From positions 248,001 to 312,000 of the forward strand of contig NZ_OX458932.1 in assembly GCF_949774925.1 (NCBI RefSeq): a stretch of DNA of 64,000 bases, in the 5' to 3' direction. The translations under genes and the position numbers were made by a program. This document shows, one piece after another, positions 56,096-64,000 of this stretch; the stretch's first letter is position 1; each line of letters begins with the position of its first letter. Under the pieces are notes generated by a model. The model saw only the letters and a list, made by a program, of their open reading frames with translations. It ran no database searches and had not been told where the DNA came from. This DNA is from Candidatus Methylacidiphilum fumarolicum. Lineage in GTDB: Bacteria > Verrucomicrobiota > Verrucomicrobiia > Methylacidiphilales > Methylacidiphilaceae.

Positions 56096-56335
56096 TCTAT
56101 AAGGTTTCCCCTCGAAGCTCTAAAAATTCTAAAAAGCCATTTTACTTTAGAATGTTGGTAGGTGGTTTATAAAGAATTTTTTTTCTTCAAGTCTATAAAC
56201 ATGGCCATTTAATAGGCTCCATTTTAGGACCATGCTTCTCCTAAGCTACATAGCAAAATAGAGTCAAAAATTAAGCAATTCATTGTTATCTCTGCGAGGC
56301 AACCTGTATGTATTTTGTACAAAGTCTCCTTTACG

Positions 56336-58819
56336 ATGCGATTTTTTTTAACTCCTCCTTTAATTTTTCTTTGCCTGTGTTATTTTTCTTTTTCCAATTC
56401 GCTCCTCCAAGCTCAACAAGCTTCCTCTCTTTCCGAAGCTGTAGAAACCCTTCCTGAAGTGACAGTCATAGCTTCTCCAGAACAACCTTCCTCCCTTCCC
56501 AAAGCTTCTACTACCGCACCTGTCTATGGACCAGATCTTTCCCTTATCGACATTCCTAGAGATGTGTTAGTGGTTTCTAAAGAACAGCTAAAAACGGTAA
56601 TGCTACAATCGGTCAATGATCTAATGGCCTTTAGCCCTTCAGTTAACCCCACTCAGGCTACAGGCAATGTGGTGAGCGAACCGGTGGTCAGAGGCCTGCC
56701 TGCGACAGCGTTTCGAAATGGAATGCTTGTTGGCTTTTCAAGCGGAGGCAATTGGGGCCCTCTTCTGAATGTGAACGCTGATGATTCGATGGATTTAGTC
56801 ACTGGTCCAGTCAGCCTGGTGTATGGGCCGCAAGAGTTTGCTGGAGGCTATCTCAATGAAGTGACCAAGCAGCCCTTTTTTGATCGGTTGCATGCGGATG
56901 CTTATTATACCATTGGAATGTATGGGAGCAATTTTTGGAATTTGGATGTAGGAGGGCCAATCAAGAACGATAAACTGGCTTACCGGTTAGATTATTTCGG
57001 GCAGGAAGGCTATGGACCGTTTAACTATTATAACGGCTCTTACTTAAACCGCCAATGCGGGTATTTGGCATTAAGCTGGAAACCCATGGAATCCGTCCGT
57101 ATCGATTGGAATGGGGAAATAGACTGGAATAGCTTTTTGCCTTATGCAGGAATCAACAGGCCAACTCAATCCCTTATAGATTCTGGTTTGTATCAGAGCG
57201 GATCCTGGATCGGTTATTATACTCCTCCGGTTGGCCCTTCGGCTCCATTCGGTCAATTTCATCCGGGCAGAGGCACCCCGCCTCCAGGCTTTGGTTATGC
57301 CATCGACTGGGGGCCATTGGTTCCAATCAGTAGCCGGACTAATCTTTTTGATACCCCTTTGGATTTTACCAAACAGCTTTATGCCGTAAGTCAGGCCATA
57401 ACGAGGGTGCAGTTGACTGAAGATCTTTCTTTGGCAAACAACACCCTTTTTGAATTCTATCAGGCCAACTCTGCCCAACCGGTTCCGGATCCAACGTGGG
57501 TCGTTATGCCCTATGGATATAATGTAGAAGATCGGTTAGAACTGCTTTTTACCGAAGAACCATCGGGTAAGGTGTGTTGGCACAATGTGGACGTGGGATT
57601 GGCTTTTCGGTTTTTAACGGACTTGGAATATAGTGGAAGCTGGCATCCAACCAGTAATCAGGCCAACTTGCTCCAGCCATTAACCCAAGCGCAGGCTTCA
57701 GCGATCGTTCCCTATGCGCTGGCCATAAGCCCAGCTTATAACAATCCATTCCTTACCGATCTTCCCATACCAGGCTACCCGGGAGAATTTTTTAACGTAG
57801 ATAATTTTGCTTCCACCCAGTGTAATTTTTATGAGATTTCTCCATTTTTACAGGACATCATTCACATAGGGGAAAAGTTTAATCTCTTTTTAGGTGGCAG
57901 GTTAGACGCTTATTTCGTTAATGCGCAACCACCATCTGGTACGCCTGCCGAACTTCTTTATCCCTTCACGTCCTATGAAGCTACGTCCATGAGTGCCTTG
58001 CTCCCTCAGCTTACCATCAGCCCTACCTATAGACCGTTTCCTTGGATGAACTGTTATGCGACTTATTATTTTGGTCAAACGACAGCTCAATCGATCTTTG
58101 GCAGCTTTGCTCCAGAATTTACTTCCACCTATTACCATCAGACGCAATCCCTTTATGAAGTAGGGACGAAGTTTAATCTGCTTCACGACACTCTCTTTTT
58201 AGGCTTATCAGCTTACGCGCAAACCGGGTTCATCCCTGCTTTTGTGTTGCCTGGAGGAACGACTCCTACGGTCTCCGCTACCGTAGAAGGCATTCAGCTT
58301 CAAGGAAATTATCAGCCGACTCGCCGGTTTTGGGCAAGTTTTGGATTCAATTATATGCAGGGCTACGAAAACTGGACGAACACGAATGGTGTCGGTCCGA
58401 CAACTTTCACCCCTTATTCGGCATCAGTGGCAGCCCTGTATGGATTGCCGGTAAGCACGATCGTTTCTCTTGCTCCAGGAGTCTATCCTTTTATTGGTTT
58501 CCCCAAAGAATACGGCAATCTCATGGTCAGCTACAAATTTGATTGGGGTCTTGGAATTTCTCTCTGGGCTATTGCTCAAGGAGGACAATTCCTTTCATAC
58601 GATTATTCGGTCCGTGCTCCCGCTTGGTATACGCTCAATGCCAGTATCTTTTATACTTTCTCTAACTGGGAAGTAGGAATCTGGTTCTACAATTTTACGA
58701 ATAATCATTATTGGATTGCTGGGGCTCCTGGATTTACTCCAGCACGGACGGCAAATCTTGAATATGCAGCTTTTCAAATGCCTTTTTGGGTGCAGGCGAT
58801 GATTCGTTATTCGTTTTGA
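56336..58819 (+). CDS. TonB-dependent outer-membrane receptor
   Basis: The protein (827 residues from ATG 56336; a TTG lies at 56315) has a signal peptide (FFLTPPLIFLCLCYFSFSNS-LQAQ), a plug domain (about 60-180: LSLIDIPRDVLVVSKEQL, SEPVVRGLPATAFRNGMLV, VYGPQEFAGGYLNEVTKQP) and a 22-strand-type barrel rich in Tyr/Phe/Trp. It ends in the aromatic strand AMIRYSF. LPEVTVIAS near residue 40 is a TonB-box-like sequence. Size and plug resemble siderophore receptors, but the ligand cannot be told; no tonB, exbB or uptake operon lies nearby. The 240 bases before it separate it from the divergent methyltransferase. Confidence 0.93.
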   Translation: MRFFLTPPLIFLCLCYFSFSNSLLQAQQASSLSEAVETLPEVTVIASPEQPSSLPKASTTAPVYGPDLSLIDIPRDVLVVSKEQLKTVMLQSVNDLMAFSPSVNPTQATGNVVSEPVVRGLPATAFRNGMLVGFSSGGNWGPLLNVNADDSMDLVTGPVSLVYGPQEFAGGYLNEVTKQPFFDRLHADAYYTIGMYGSNFWNLDVGGPIKNDKLAYRLDYFGQEGYGPFNYYNGSYLNRQCGYLALSWKPMESVRIDWNGEIDWNSFLPYAGINRPTQSLIDSGLYQSGSWIGYYTPPVGPSAPFGQFHPGRGTPPPGFGYAIDWGPLVPISSRTNLFDTPLDFTKQLYAVSQAITRVQLTEDLSLANNTLFEFYQANSAQPVPDPTWVVMPYGYNVEDRLELLFTEEPSGKVCWHNVDVGLAFRFLTDLEYSGSWHPTSNQANLLQPLTQAQASAIVPYALAISPAYNNPFLTDLPIPGYPGEFFNVDNFASTQCNFYEISPFLQDIIHIGEKFNLFLGGRLDAYFVNAQPPSGTPAELLYPFTSYEATSMSALLPQLTISPTYRPFPWMNCYATYYFGQTTAQSIFGSFAPEFTSTYYHQTQSLYEVGTKFNLLHDTLFLGLSAYAQTGFIPAFVLPGGTTPTVSATVEGIQLQGNYQPTRRFWASFGFNYMQGYENWTNTNGVGPTTFTPYSASVAALYGLPVSTIVSLAPGVYPFIGFPKEYGNLMVSYKFDWGLGISLWAIAQGGQFLSYDYSVRAPAWYTLNASIFYTFSNWEVGIWFYNFTNNHYWIAGAPGFTPARTANLEYAAFQMPFWVQAMIRYSF

Positions 58820-58950
58820 ATGAAAGAATCGAGTCGGGAGATGCTAAAAGACTGTTGCATTCCCTAAGTCCCCTTTGTATGGCTTGTTATCCGGATGAGG
58901 CCTTAGGCCAAAAGCATAGACACTCTTTTTGACTCCATCCTTTTTAGGTT

Positions 58951-59364
58951 TCATTGATCGGCATTTTTTAGTTTTTTATTGAGGAAGGGAGGCGGCCAGA
59001 TCACTTGCATATGCACATCGACTACTCCCTCCTTCAACATGCCCAGCCGCCAGGCGGCCCTTTTGGATAAATCCAGGCAACGCCCTGCGACATAAGGCCC
59101 CCTGTCATTAATTCTGACAAGAACCGTTTTATGGTTCCGTATGTTTTTCACAACGACATAGCTACCAAGAGGAAGGGATTTGTGAGCAGCGGAAAGCGCC
59201 AAAAAATCATAATGCTCCCCAGAAGCCGTAAGACTGTCTACATACCATGAGGCTTTGCAGTGGAAAATGGGTAGTCCAGGAAAGAAAAACGGCTCTGTTA
59301 CATAGTATAAAAGAAAACCAAAAGTAAATATCAAAAGCAAAAGAATTAATGAGAGCAAGCGCAT
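58951..59364 (-). CDS. rlpA: RlpA-like double-psi beta-barrel protein
   Basis: The 137-residue protein has an N-terminal hydrophobic segment (LLSLILLLLIFTFGFLLYYV), either signal peptide or anchor, and a single RlpA domain: CKASWYVDSLTASGEHYDF, ALSAAHKSLPLGSYVVVKN, VLVRINDRGPY and GRCLDLSKRAAWRLGM. The Glu of ASGE, the His of AAH and the Asp of NDRGP match residues needed by the lytic transglycosylase RlpA that cuts peptide-free glycan strands. It lacks the C-terminal SPOR domain of longer RlpA proteins and any lipobox Cys at the start. It converges with the TonB receptor gene. Confidence 0.87.
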   Translation of the reverse strand: MRLLSLILLLLIFTFGFLLYYVTEPFFFPGLPIFHCKASWYVDSLTASGEHYDFLALSAAHKSLPLGSYVVVKNIRNHKTVLVRINDRGPYVAGRCLDLSKRAAWRLGMLKEGVVDVHMQVIWPPPFLNKKLKNADQ

Positions 59365-59610
59365 AAAGAATTCATTTTAGAGAGGAAAAATGTTTCTATT
59401 CTTTTTTGTTTTAAAATCATACAGAGGTATAAAAAAGCTGTCATTAGTCTATTTTAAAAGACTAAAGCAACTGTGTTGCAATGTTATCGATCCGGTTTTG
59501 GCAGCTCCCTTTTTTCTATTTTGCAGACAAGAAAAAGTTGGCCTTTGTTGCTTTGTTTTGCTTGCGGATCCCTCAATTGTAAAGCGCTCAAGGCTCATGG
59601 GCGCATTTTC

Positions 59611-60648
59611 TTATTCATGGGCTTCTGTATAGGAAAAGGTAGGCAAAAAGATATTTTTACCTATCGCATCCAACGGTTTAGCCCAAGGCTTTAGTTCTGT
59701 CCATTGATCTAGAGATTCTTCATCGCTATCTATTCTCCTTAAGTTATTCAAGTCATAACGCTCGTAATAAAGTGGAGTTTCTTCAGCAAACGAACAGAGT
59801 ACGATCCCGCGGCCTTCCTTTTCAAAATACCAGTTTTTCAGTTTCTGATATTTCCCAAAGATTCTAGAGATTATTTTGCCTTCCTTATAGATTTCTACAA
59901 AAGATCTATCCGTTTCTTTGGATATCCGTATCCAACCAACCGTCCCATTTCTTGCTACTTTAGCTTCTAAGCATTTTCCTGGGTTTTCCAGGATAGTTCT
60001 TTGTCCGCTTTGCAGAATAATAGTAATTATTGTTTTTTTAGTATTATATTTCGTTTCCACTCTTACTGGATCATCCTTTCCGCTGCTCTCATGACGAATG
60101 CAAAAAGGAAGGAAATCGACGTCTGCTCTTAAAAGCTGTTCCCATGCTTTGGTTCCAAAGGCTAATTCTTGGCTACTTTCTGTTTTTATGAGTTTTCCAT
60201 TTTCTAGATCGAAGACTTCTACTCTTCTATCCTCTCCGCTTGCATTTCGAGACCGAACGGCAGCAACCATATTTCCAATATCTTCTATCTGGCATAGAAC
60301 CCATGCTTCAATGAAAGGATAGCTACTATGGATTTTTAGGGTTTTAGGATTTGATGCTTTTTTTTCTCTTATTATCAGAGTATCGTCTGCAAAATCGACA
60401 AAATTACCGATTCCTTTATGTGTTCCTTCAATCCATCCAATGAACCGGTCTGTTTCAATAGGACAAAGTCCCAACTGACTTAGCAGCAAGGAAGATTGCA
60501 GTATTTTCCCATGAATCCACCGTGATGAACAGTTTGGATAGGAACAAGGTACATTCGTCGTCAAAAGATGAGCAGAAAGAATGAGAGCCTGTAAAAAGCA
60601 AAAATAGAATGATATCAAAAAAAATGGATATCGAAAAACTATGAGCAT
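59611..60648 (-). CDS. Exported protein of unknown function
   Basis: The 345-residue protein has a hydrophobic N-terminus (VFRYPFFLISFYFCFLQALI, about 4-24) that is probably a signal peptide. Several strand-loop units follow (FIGWIEGTHKG, VEVFDLENGKLIKTESS, VARNGTVGWIRISKETDRSFVEIY, IVLCSFAEETPLYYERYDL), suggesting a beta-propeller, but repeats are not regular enough to name. Three cysteines near the start of the mature part (PCSYPNCSSRW, GLCPIE) could form disulfides. No enzyme motif is seen. It lies in a minus-strand group between rlpA and the sugar kinase. Confidence 0.62.
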   Translation of the reverse strand: MLIVFRYPFFLISFYFCFLQALILSAHLLTTNVPCSYPNCSSRWIHGKILQSSLLLSQLGLCPIETDRFIGWIEGTHKGIGNFVDFADDTLIIREKKASNPKTLKIHSSYPFIEAWVLCQIEDIGNMVAAVRSRNASGEDRRVEVFDLENGKLIKTESSQELAFGTKAWEQLLRADVDFLPFCIRHESSGKDDPVRVETKYNTKKTIITIILQSGQRTILENPGKCLEAKVARNGTVGWIRISKETDRSFVEIYKEGKIISRIFGKYQKLKNWYFEKEGRGIVLCSFAEETPLYYERYDLNNLRRIDSDEESLDQWTELKPWAKPLDAIGKNIFLPTFSYTEAHE

Positions 60649-60699
60649 CTAGTGCCTATTCCTTCAAGGCTGAACAGCAAGCGTTCTCTGTTGAGTTTT

Positions 60700-61620
60700 T
60701 TAATGATTTTCATAAAAAAGGGCGCTTGCTCTTATCTTTTTTAGCTTGCTCTCTACTTCTTCTTTTGTTGGGAAAGAGGTCCTTGCCCCTTTTCGTGTAC
60801 AACTTAAAGCAGCTGTTACGGTCGAAAAAAGGAGAAGTTCTTTCCAGTCAAGTCCACGAGCTAGTCCCAAAGAAAAAGCTCCATGAAAGGCATCCCCTGC
60901 CCCATTGGTGTCCACAGCTGTGATTGGCAAGCTTTTCATCTTACCTTCTTGCCCTTGGTATTTCCACATTAACCCTTTTTCACCAAGCGTCAGTACAAAA
61001 TTTTTGTATTCTTTTGAAACCTGTTCGAATGCAGTCTGGGAATTGTTGGAAGATGTTTTTTGTAATACAAACTTTTCTGAGGCAACGACATAATCTACTT
61101 CTGGAGCAAGGACTCTTGTGCCTTCGTGGAATGAGCCAGCATCCAGCACAGTCGGGATTTTTTCTTTCTTGGCTAATTTTAGAAATTCTTGAGAAGCGGC
61201 CAGCTCATGTCCATCAAAAAGGATGACTTTAGGCTTAATCAATGTTGTGTTGATGCCTTCACCAGAAAGCTGAGGGGTCGATTTTTTGTAGTTAATGACC
61301 GCTCTTTGGCCATCGGGTTTAACGAAACAACAAGCAACCGGAGTAGGTGCGTTCCCCCGTTGGACCAAGCTTGTATCCACTCCTTCCCGCTTGAATTCTT
61401 CAAGGATTTTTTCTCCGAAATCATCCCTACCAACATACCCACAGAATGCCGATGTGCCGCCTAGTCTTCTAACAGCCACCGCGGCATTTGCTCCTGGGCC
61501 TCCCCCACAAATAATGAGGTCTGTGGCAAAGATTTTCTCATCGCTCTTGGGGTCTTTTTCTACATAAAAAGAAAGGTCGTAACAACTGTGTCCAACTGTT
61601 AGCACATCCATTAGGTTCAT
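60700..61620 (-). CDS. PfkB-family carbohydrate kinase
   Basis: The protein has about 306 residues from the ATG at 61620; a TTG fifteen codons upstream is less likely. It has the PfkB/ribokinase signatures: GGGPGANAAVAVRRLGG near the N-terminus, GYVGRDDFGEKILE, ATPVACCF-type lid strand, and the DTNGAGDAFHGAF motif with the catalytic Asp and anion hole. These enzymes phosphorylate sugars or nucleosides; substrate cannot be predicted. The N-terminus MDVLTVGHSCYDL is typical. It is divergent from nadK and separated from the secreted-protein gene by about 50 bases. Confidence 0.92.
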   Translation of the reverse strand: MNLMDVLTVGHSCYDLSFYVEKDPKSDEKIFATDLIICGGGPGANAAVAVRRLGGTSAFCGYVGRDDFGEKILEEFKREGVDTSLVQRGNAPTPVACCFVKPDGQRAVINYKKSTPQLSGEGINTTLIKPKVILFDGHELAASQEFLKLAKKEKIPTVLDAGSFHEGTRVLAPEVDYVVASEKFVLQKTSSNNSQTAFEQVSKEYKNFVLTLGEKGLMWKYQGQEGKMKSLPITAVDTNGAGDAFHGAFSLGLARGLDWKELLLFSTVTAALSCTRKGARTSFPTKEEVESKLKKIRASALFYENH

Positions 61621-61681
61621 CGAAAGAAAATCTTTTAAGAAAGATTTTCTAAAGGGAAAGCTCAATTTAGAAAAAAAAACA

Positions 61682-61831
61682 ATGGATAAAGCTGACTATT
61701 CTTTAGTCTTTTTTGAAGTTAAACATACGGATAAAAAGATTGCGGTTACAAGAGAACAACTTATTGTGCTAATAAGAGAGGGAAAATCTTCTATTAGCTA
61801 TGTCTCTATTACGTGTTGGTCTTTTCGTTAA
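61682..61831 (+). CDS. Possible small protein overlapping the nadK start
   Basis: A 49-codon frame from ATG 61682 to TAA 61829-61831 overlaps the first 32 bases of nadK in another frame. The peptide (MDKADYSLVFFEVKH..., ending CWSFR) matches nothing I know, and no ribosome site precedes the ATG. It may be a leader frame or chance. Confidence 0.2.
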   Translation: MDKADYSLVFFEVKHTDKKIAVTREQLIVLIREGKSSISYVSITCWSFR

Positions 61832-62669
61832 CAAAGAAAAAAGAGGGGCTTTTGAACTTCTTTTGGAGCTTGTGGAATATTTTAATAAAGAAAAGATAGC
61901 TTTTTTATTGGAGGATTCCACTGCTAGGCTTATTGGGCAAAGAGGCATTTCTATAAGCCGATTTTCTGAGGAGGTGGACCTGATTTTGGTTGCTGGGGGG
62001 GATGGAACCATTATCAGAATAGCCCATGAAATCTTTCCATCTCCTGTGCCTATTCTAGGAGTGAATACTGGTAGTTTAGGATTCCTTACGGCTGTTTCCA
62101 GAGAAGAAATTCTGCCGCAGCTACCCAATATCTTGCAAGGCCGTTTCAGAAAAAGCCCTAGAATGGTGCTTAAGGCCGTCGGCTGTGCTTACGGAAATAA
62201 TTTTGAAATTCCTTGTTCTTTGAACGATATTGTCCTTTTTAGAGGAGCTTTTTCCCATATGGCGACAATTGATGTTTTTGCCCAGGGAAACCTCGTGACC
62301 GAATTTCAATCCGACGGTCTTGTTGTTTCCACTCCTACCGGTTCCACAGCCTATGCTTTGTCGACGGGAGGTCCAATTATTATGCCTGAATCTGAAGTTT
62401 TCACTCTTAATCCTATTTGTCCTCATACGTTGACAAATCGGTCATTGGTGTTTCCTGAAGAGGTCACTTTGCGTTTTTCTATACCACTGGGCGGAGGGCC
62501 AGTACGACTTGAATATGATGGGATTGCCTATGGAGATCTCCATCCTGGGGATTGGCTTGAAATTGAGGCAAGCCCCAAGAAAGTAATTCTGGGATTTCTT
62601 GAGGAGAGGAATTTTTTTGAAATTTTAAGAAGAAAACTGCGTTGGAGCGGAGCAACCGTGGAGGAATGA
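61800..62669 (+). CDS. nadK: NAD kinase
   Basis: The 289-residue protein phosphorylates NAD to NADP. It has LILVAGGDGTIIRIA (the GGDGT catalytic motif), ILGVNTGSLGFLTAV, CSLNDIVLFRG (NDxV, here NDIV), DGLVVSTPTGSTAYALSTGGPI (substrate loop) and NPICPHTLTNRSLV, covering every conserved block of the family in order. Length is normal. The start ATG 61800 lacks a strong Shine-Dalgarno sequence. The stop codon is followed at once by the left end of a TnpB element, so the insertion lies exactly at the gene's 3' border. Confidence 0.96.
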   Translation: MSLLRVGLFVNKEKRGAFELLLELVEYFNKEKIAFLLEDSTARLIGQRGISISRFSEEVDLILVAGGDGTIIRIAHEIFPSPVPILGVNTGSLGFLTAVSREEILPQLPNILQGRFRKSPRMVLKAVGCAYGNNFEIPCSLNDIVLFRGAFSHMATIDVFAQGNLVTEFQSDGLVVSTPTGSTAYALSTGGPIIMPESEVFTLNPICPHTLTNRSLVFPEEVTLRFSIPLGGGPVRLEYDGIAYGDLHPGDWLEIEASPKKVILGFLEERNFFEILRRKLRWSGATVEE

Positions 62670-62673
62670 ATGA

Positions 62674-64000
62674 TTAATGCTATTGCCATGTCAATCTAGT
62701 TATAAACAGGCATGGCGAAAGCTTTTCGCTAAAGAAGTTTGACGTGCTGATCGGTCGGAGCGTAAACACACTGCAATGAAAGGCAGTGGGAAAAACAATT
62801 GATGATTAAAATTTCATATTTCTTAAGAAAGGCAAAACGCAATTCTTTTTTGATTATGTAAGGATTTACAAAAGGCAGTCGGGAATCTTCGAGGAGTGAA
62901 GTTGAGATATTCTATAAGCTTTGATGAATGTATGTATCAGAATTTTGAAAAGAAGGGGAGGCAGTATATCCCTCTCATGATTCTTGAAGGTGGCAAAAGG
63001 ATTGTCATACCTTTGTCAGCGAACTCAAAAATTCAGGGCATGATTTGCCTTGTTTTAAAGGAAAAAAAGGCGACAATTCCCTACGCAGCGCTACTAAAAG
63101 TTCCGAAGCGATTATATGGGGAAGCGGTCGGGATAAATGCTAGACTTTCTGAATTTTTTACAGATGACCACGGAAAGAAATATGGGAGGGGTTTTGGGGA
63201 ACTGCTAGCTAATTTATCTAAATTTCATAAGGAGAAAGGAAAGAAGCGGCAGAACCTTCAGGTGATTGATAAGAATCCAGGGAAGGCAGCTAAAGCAAGA
63301 CGCATCCGCAAGCACAACTTAGAGAAGAAAAAGCGACTGCCTCGTTTATGCAAGGCTTGGGTAGAAATAGAGAGACGGATACACACAAGCCTACAACAAC
63401 TTTTTAAACTACGAATCCCTTCTGTAATCGCTTCTGAATCCTTAGTTTTCCGCCTGAATGTTCCAAGCAAAGATCTTTCCAGGCGCATTATACAACTGCG
63501 CAGCTATGTGCTTCCAGAGCGAATCGAATTGCTGGCGCCTGTGGGAGGTTCTCGTCGCGAGAAGGTCTATCCGGCCTGTAGCTCTGAGCTTTGTCCGCGG
63601 TGTGGGTATGTCCATTCTAAGAATCGCTCTGGGGATAAGTTTATGTGCCGGCATCGCGGGGATGCGAGCTATGCGGAATCGGTTGGCGCATACCACCTCA
63701 AAAAAAGGATTGGAGATCGAGAGATTTTTTCGTGGAGGCCGCAGAACCGGCTGCATGCGATGCTTTTGGAGAGGTTTGCCCGTAATAGCGGGCTGCCGCC
63801 TGATTGGAATCCCGAGGAGGGGGACTGTACTGGAATGGACGACTCAAGGCAGCGGGAAGATGTCCTCTTTGATTGTCAAGATGACAGGCTAATTCTATCC
63901 CGCTTTTCCGAAGAACGAAATGGCCATGGCGATACCCGGGCATCCCAGTTCAAAACCATGGCGAAAAAAAACGGACTTGGATCAAGCGTAAGCAAATCCC
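62674..64000 (+). mobile_element. TnpB (IS1341-type) element, running off the window
   Basis: The left end (TTAATGCTATTGCC, TCAATCTAGTTATAAA, GGTCGGAGCG) matches the other two copies and starts five bases after nadK. About 450 bases of the tnpB N-terminal region present in the 40-kb copy are missing after 62790. The right end region (CGTAAGCAAATCCC) is reached at the last bases of the window. In TnpB systems this end encodes the guide (omega/reRNA) scaffold; here it keeps the conserved AAACC..GCGAAAAAAAACGG block. No tnpA accompanies it. Confidence 0.82.
62854..64000 (+). CDS. TnpB-like protein with altered RuvC and zinc-ribbon residues (3' end outside)
   Basis: The frame is open for 382 codons from 62854 to the window end; starts at GTG 62896, TTG 62902 or ATG 62932 are possible. 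Family features: GRQYIPLMILEGGKRIVIPL, GEAVGINARLSEFFTDD (RuvC-I), ARRIRKHNLEKKKRL, SVIASESL (RuvC-II Glu kept), CPRCGYVHSKNRSGDKFMC (zinc ribbon) and ESVGAYHLKKRIGD (RuvC-III). The RuvC-I Asp is Asn (AAT 63136), the fourth zinc Cys is Arg (CGC 63655), and the RuvC-III Asp is Glu (GAA 63676). Nuclease activity is thus doubtful. The N-terminal part of a full TnpB is missing. It could be a dying copy or a retained nuclease-dead form. Confidence 0.7.

Noticed and set aside
57071-57478. 135-codon open frame on the minus strand inside the TonB receptor gene
   Set aside because: It is fully inside a well-supported gene on the other strand, lacks family motifs and has the composition of a shadow frame.
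63458-63892. 144-codon frame inside the right-hand TnpB element
   Set aside because: It is out of frame with the TnpB-like protein, whose zinc ribbon and RuvC motifs are read in a longer frame across the same bases.

Overview
The window reads as chromosome of a thermo/acidophile-type Verrucomicrobiota, most likely a Methylacidiphilum-like methanotroph. This is an inference from gene content and style: tandem OmpL/BBP2-like porins, a long cyanobacterial/plant-type IspH, SpeA, BFN/DUF151 protein, orphan TnpB (IS1341-type) elements, and dense A+T-leaning coding with many GTG/TTG starts. No rRNA or other species marker is present, so species cannot be assigned.

Left part (1-31 kb) is mostly ordinary core genome: rpsO (5' cut off)-pnp, peroxiredoxin, pfkA, a four-helix membrane protein, ispH, pepA, a secreted propeller-like protein, a ParA/TraL-like P-loop ATPase coupled to a membrane-anchored partner, a short internally deleted TnpB element, an Rrf2 regulator, a yggS pair divergent from a LysR regulator, speA, a BFN nuclease-domain gene, a frameshifted terC, panC, an N-acetylmuramoyl-L-alanine amidase, and an NtrB/NtrC-type pair. 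Next come three tandem beta-barrel porins; a sigma-54 type -24/-12 sequence lies before the second porin. Between the porins and lysC lie two terminator hairpins, each preceded by a CU-rich stretch, which look like tandem small RNAs.

Middle (31-36.9 kb): tRNA-Thr(CGT), an intact SRAP (YedK/HMCES) gene, a filamentous-haemagglutinin-like exoprotein, then a chimeric relic made of a second haemagglutinin N-terminus joined to a decayed second SRAP copy.

The 37-56 kb block is a glycan-decoration cluster built from interchangeable modules. Catalytic parts (sulfotransferase, GT4-like, tandem GT2, Methyltransf_24-like and class I methyltransferases) are joined to one of two non-catalytic adaptors: a 38-residue repeat of the YYL..NP.V...G.NPL.HFL..GW.E.RNPHPLFD type, or a beta-rich 'GWFFD..G..A' domain of about 100 residues. 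One GT2 module of 1.66 kb is present twice, almost identical and strongly G-rich; one copy has lost a single G in a G tract and is frameshifted. A decayed TnpB element sits inside the cluster.

Right end (56-64 kb): a TonB-dependent receptor, an RlpA-like protein, a secreted protein of unknown function, a PfkB-family sugar kinase, nadK, and a third TnpB element. Its long reading frame stays open to the window end and encodes a TnpB-like protein lacking the RuvC-I aspartate and one zinc-ribbon cysteine.
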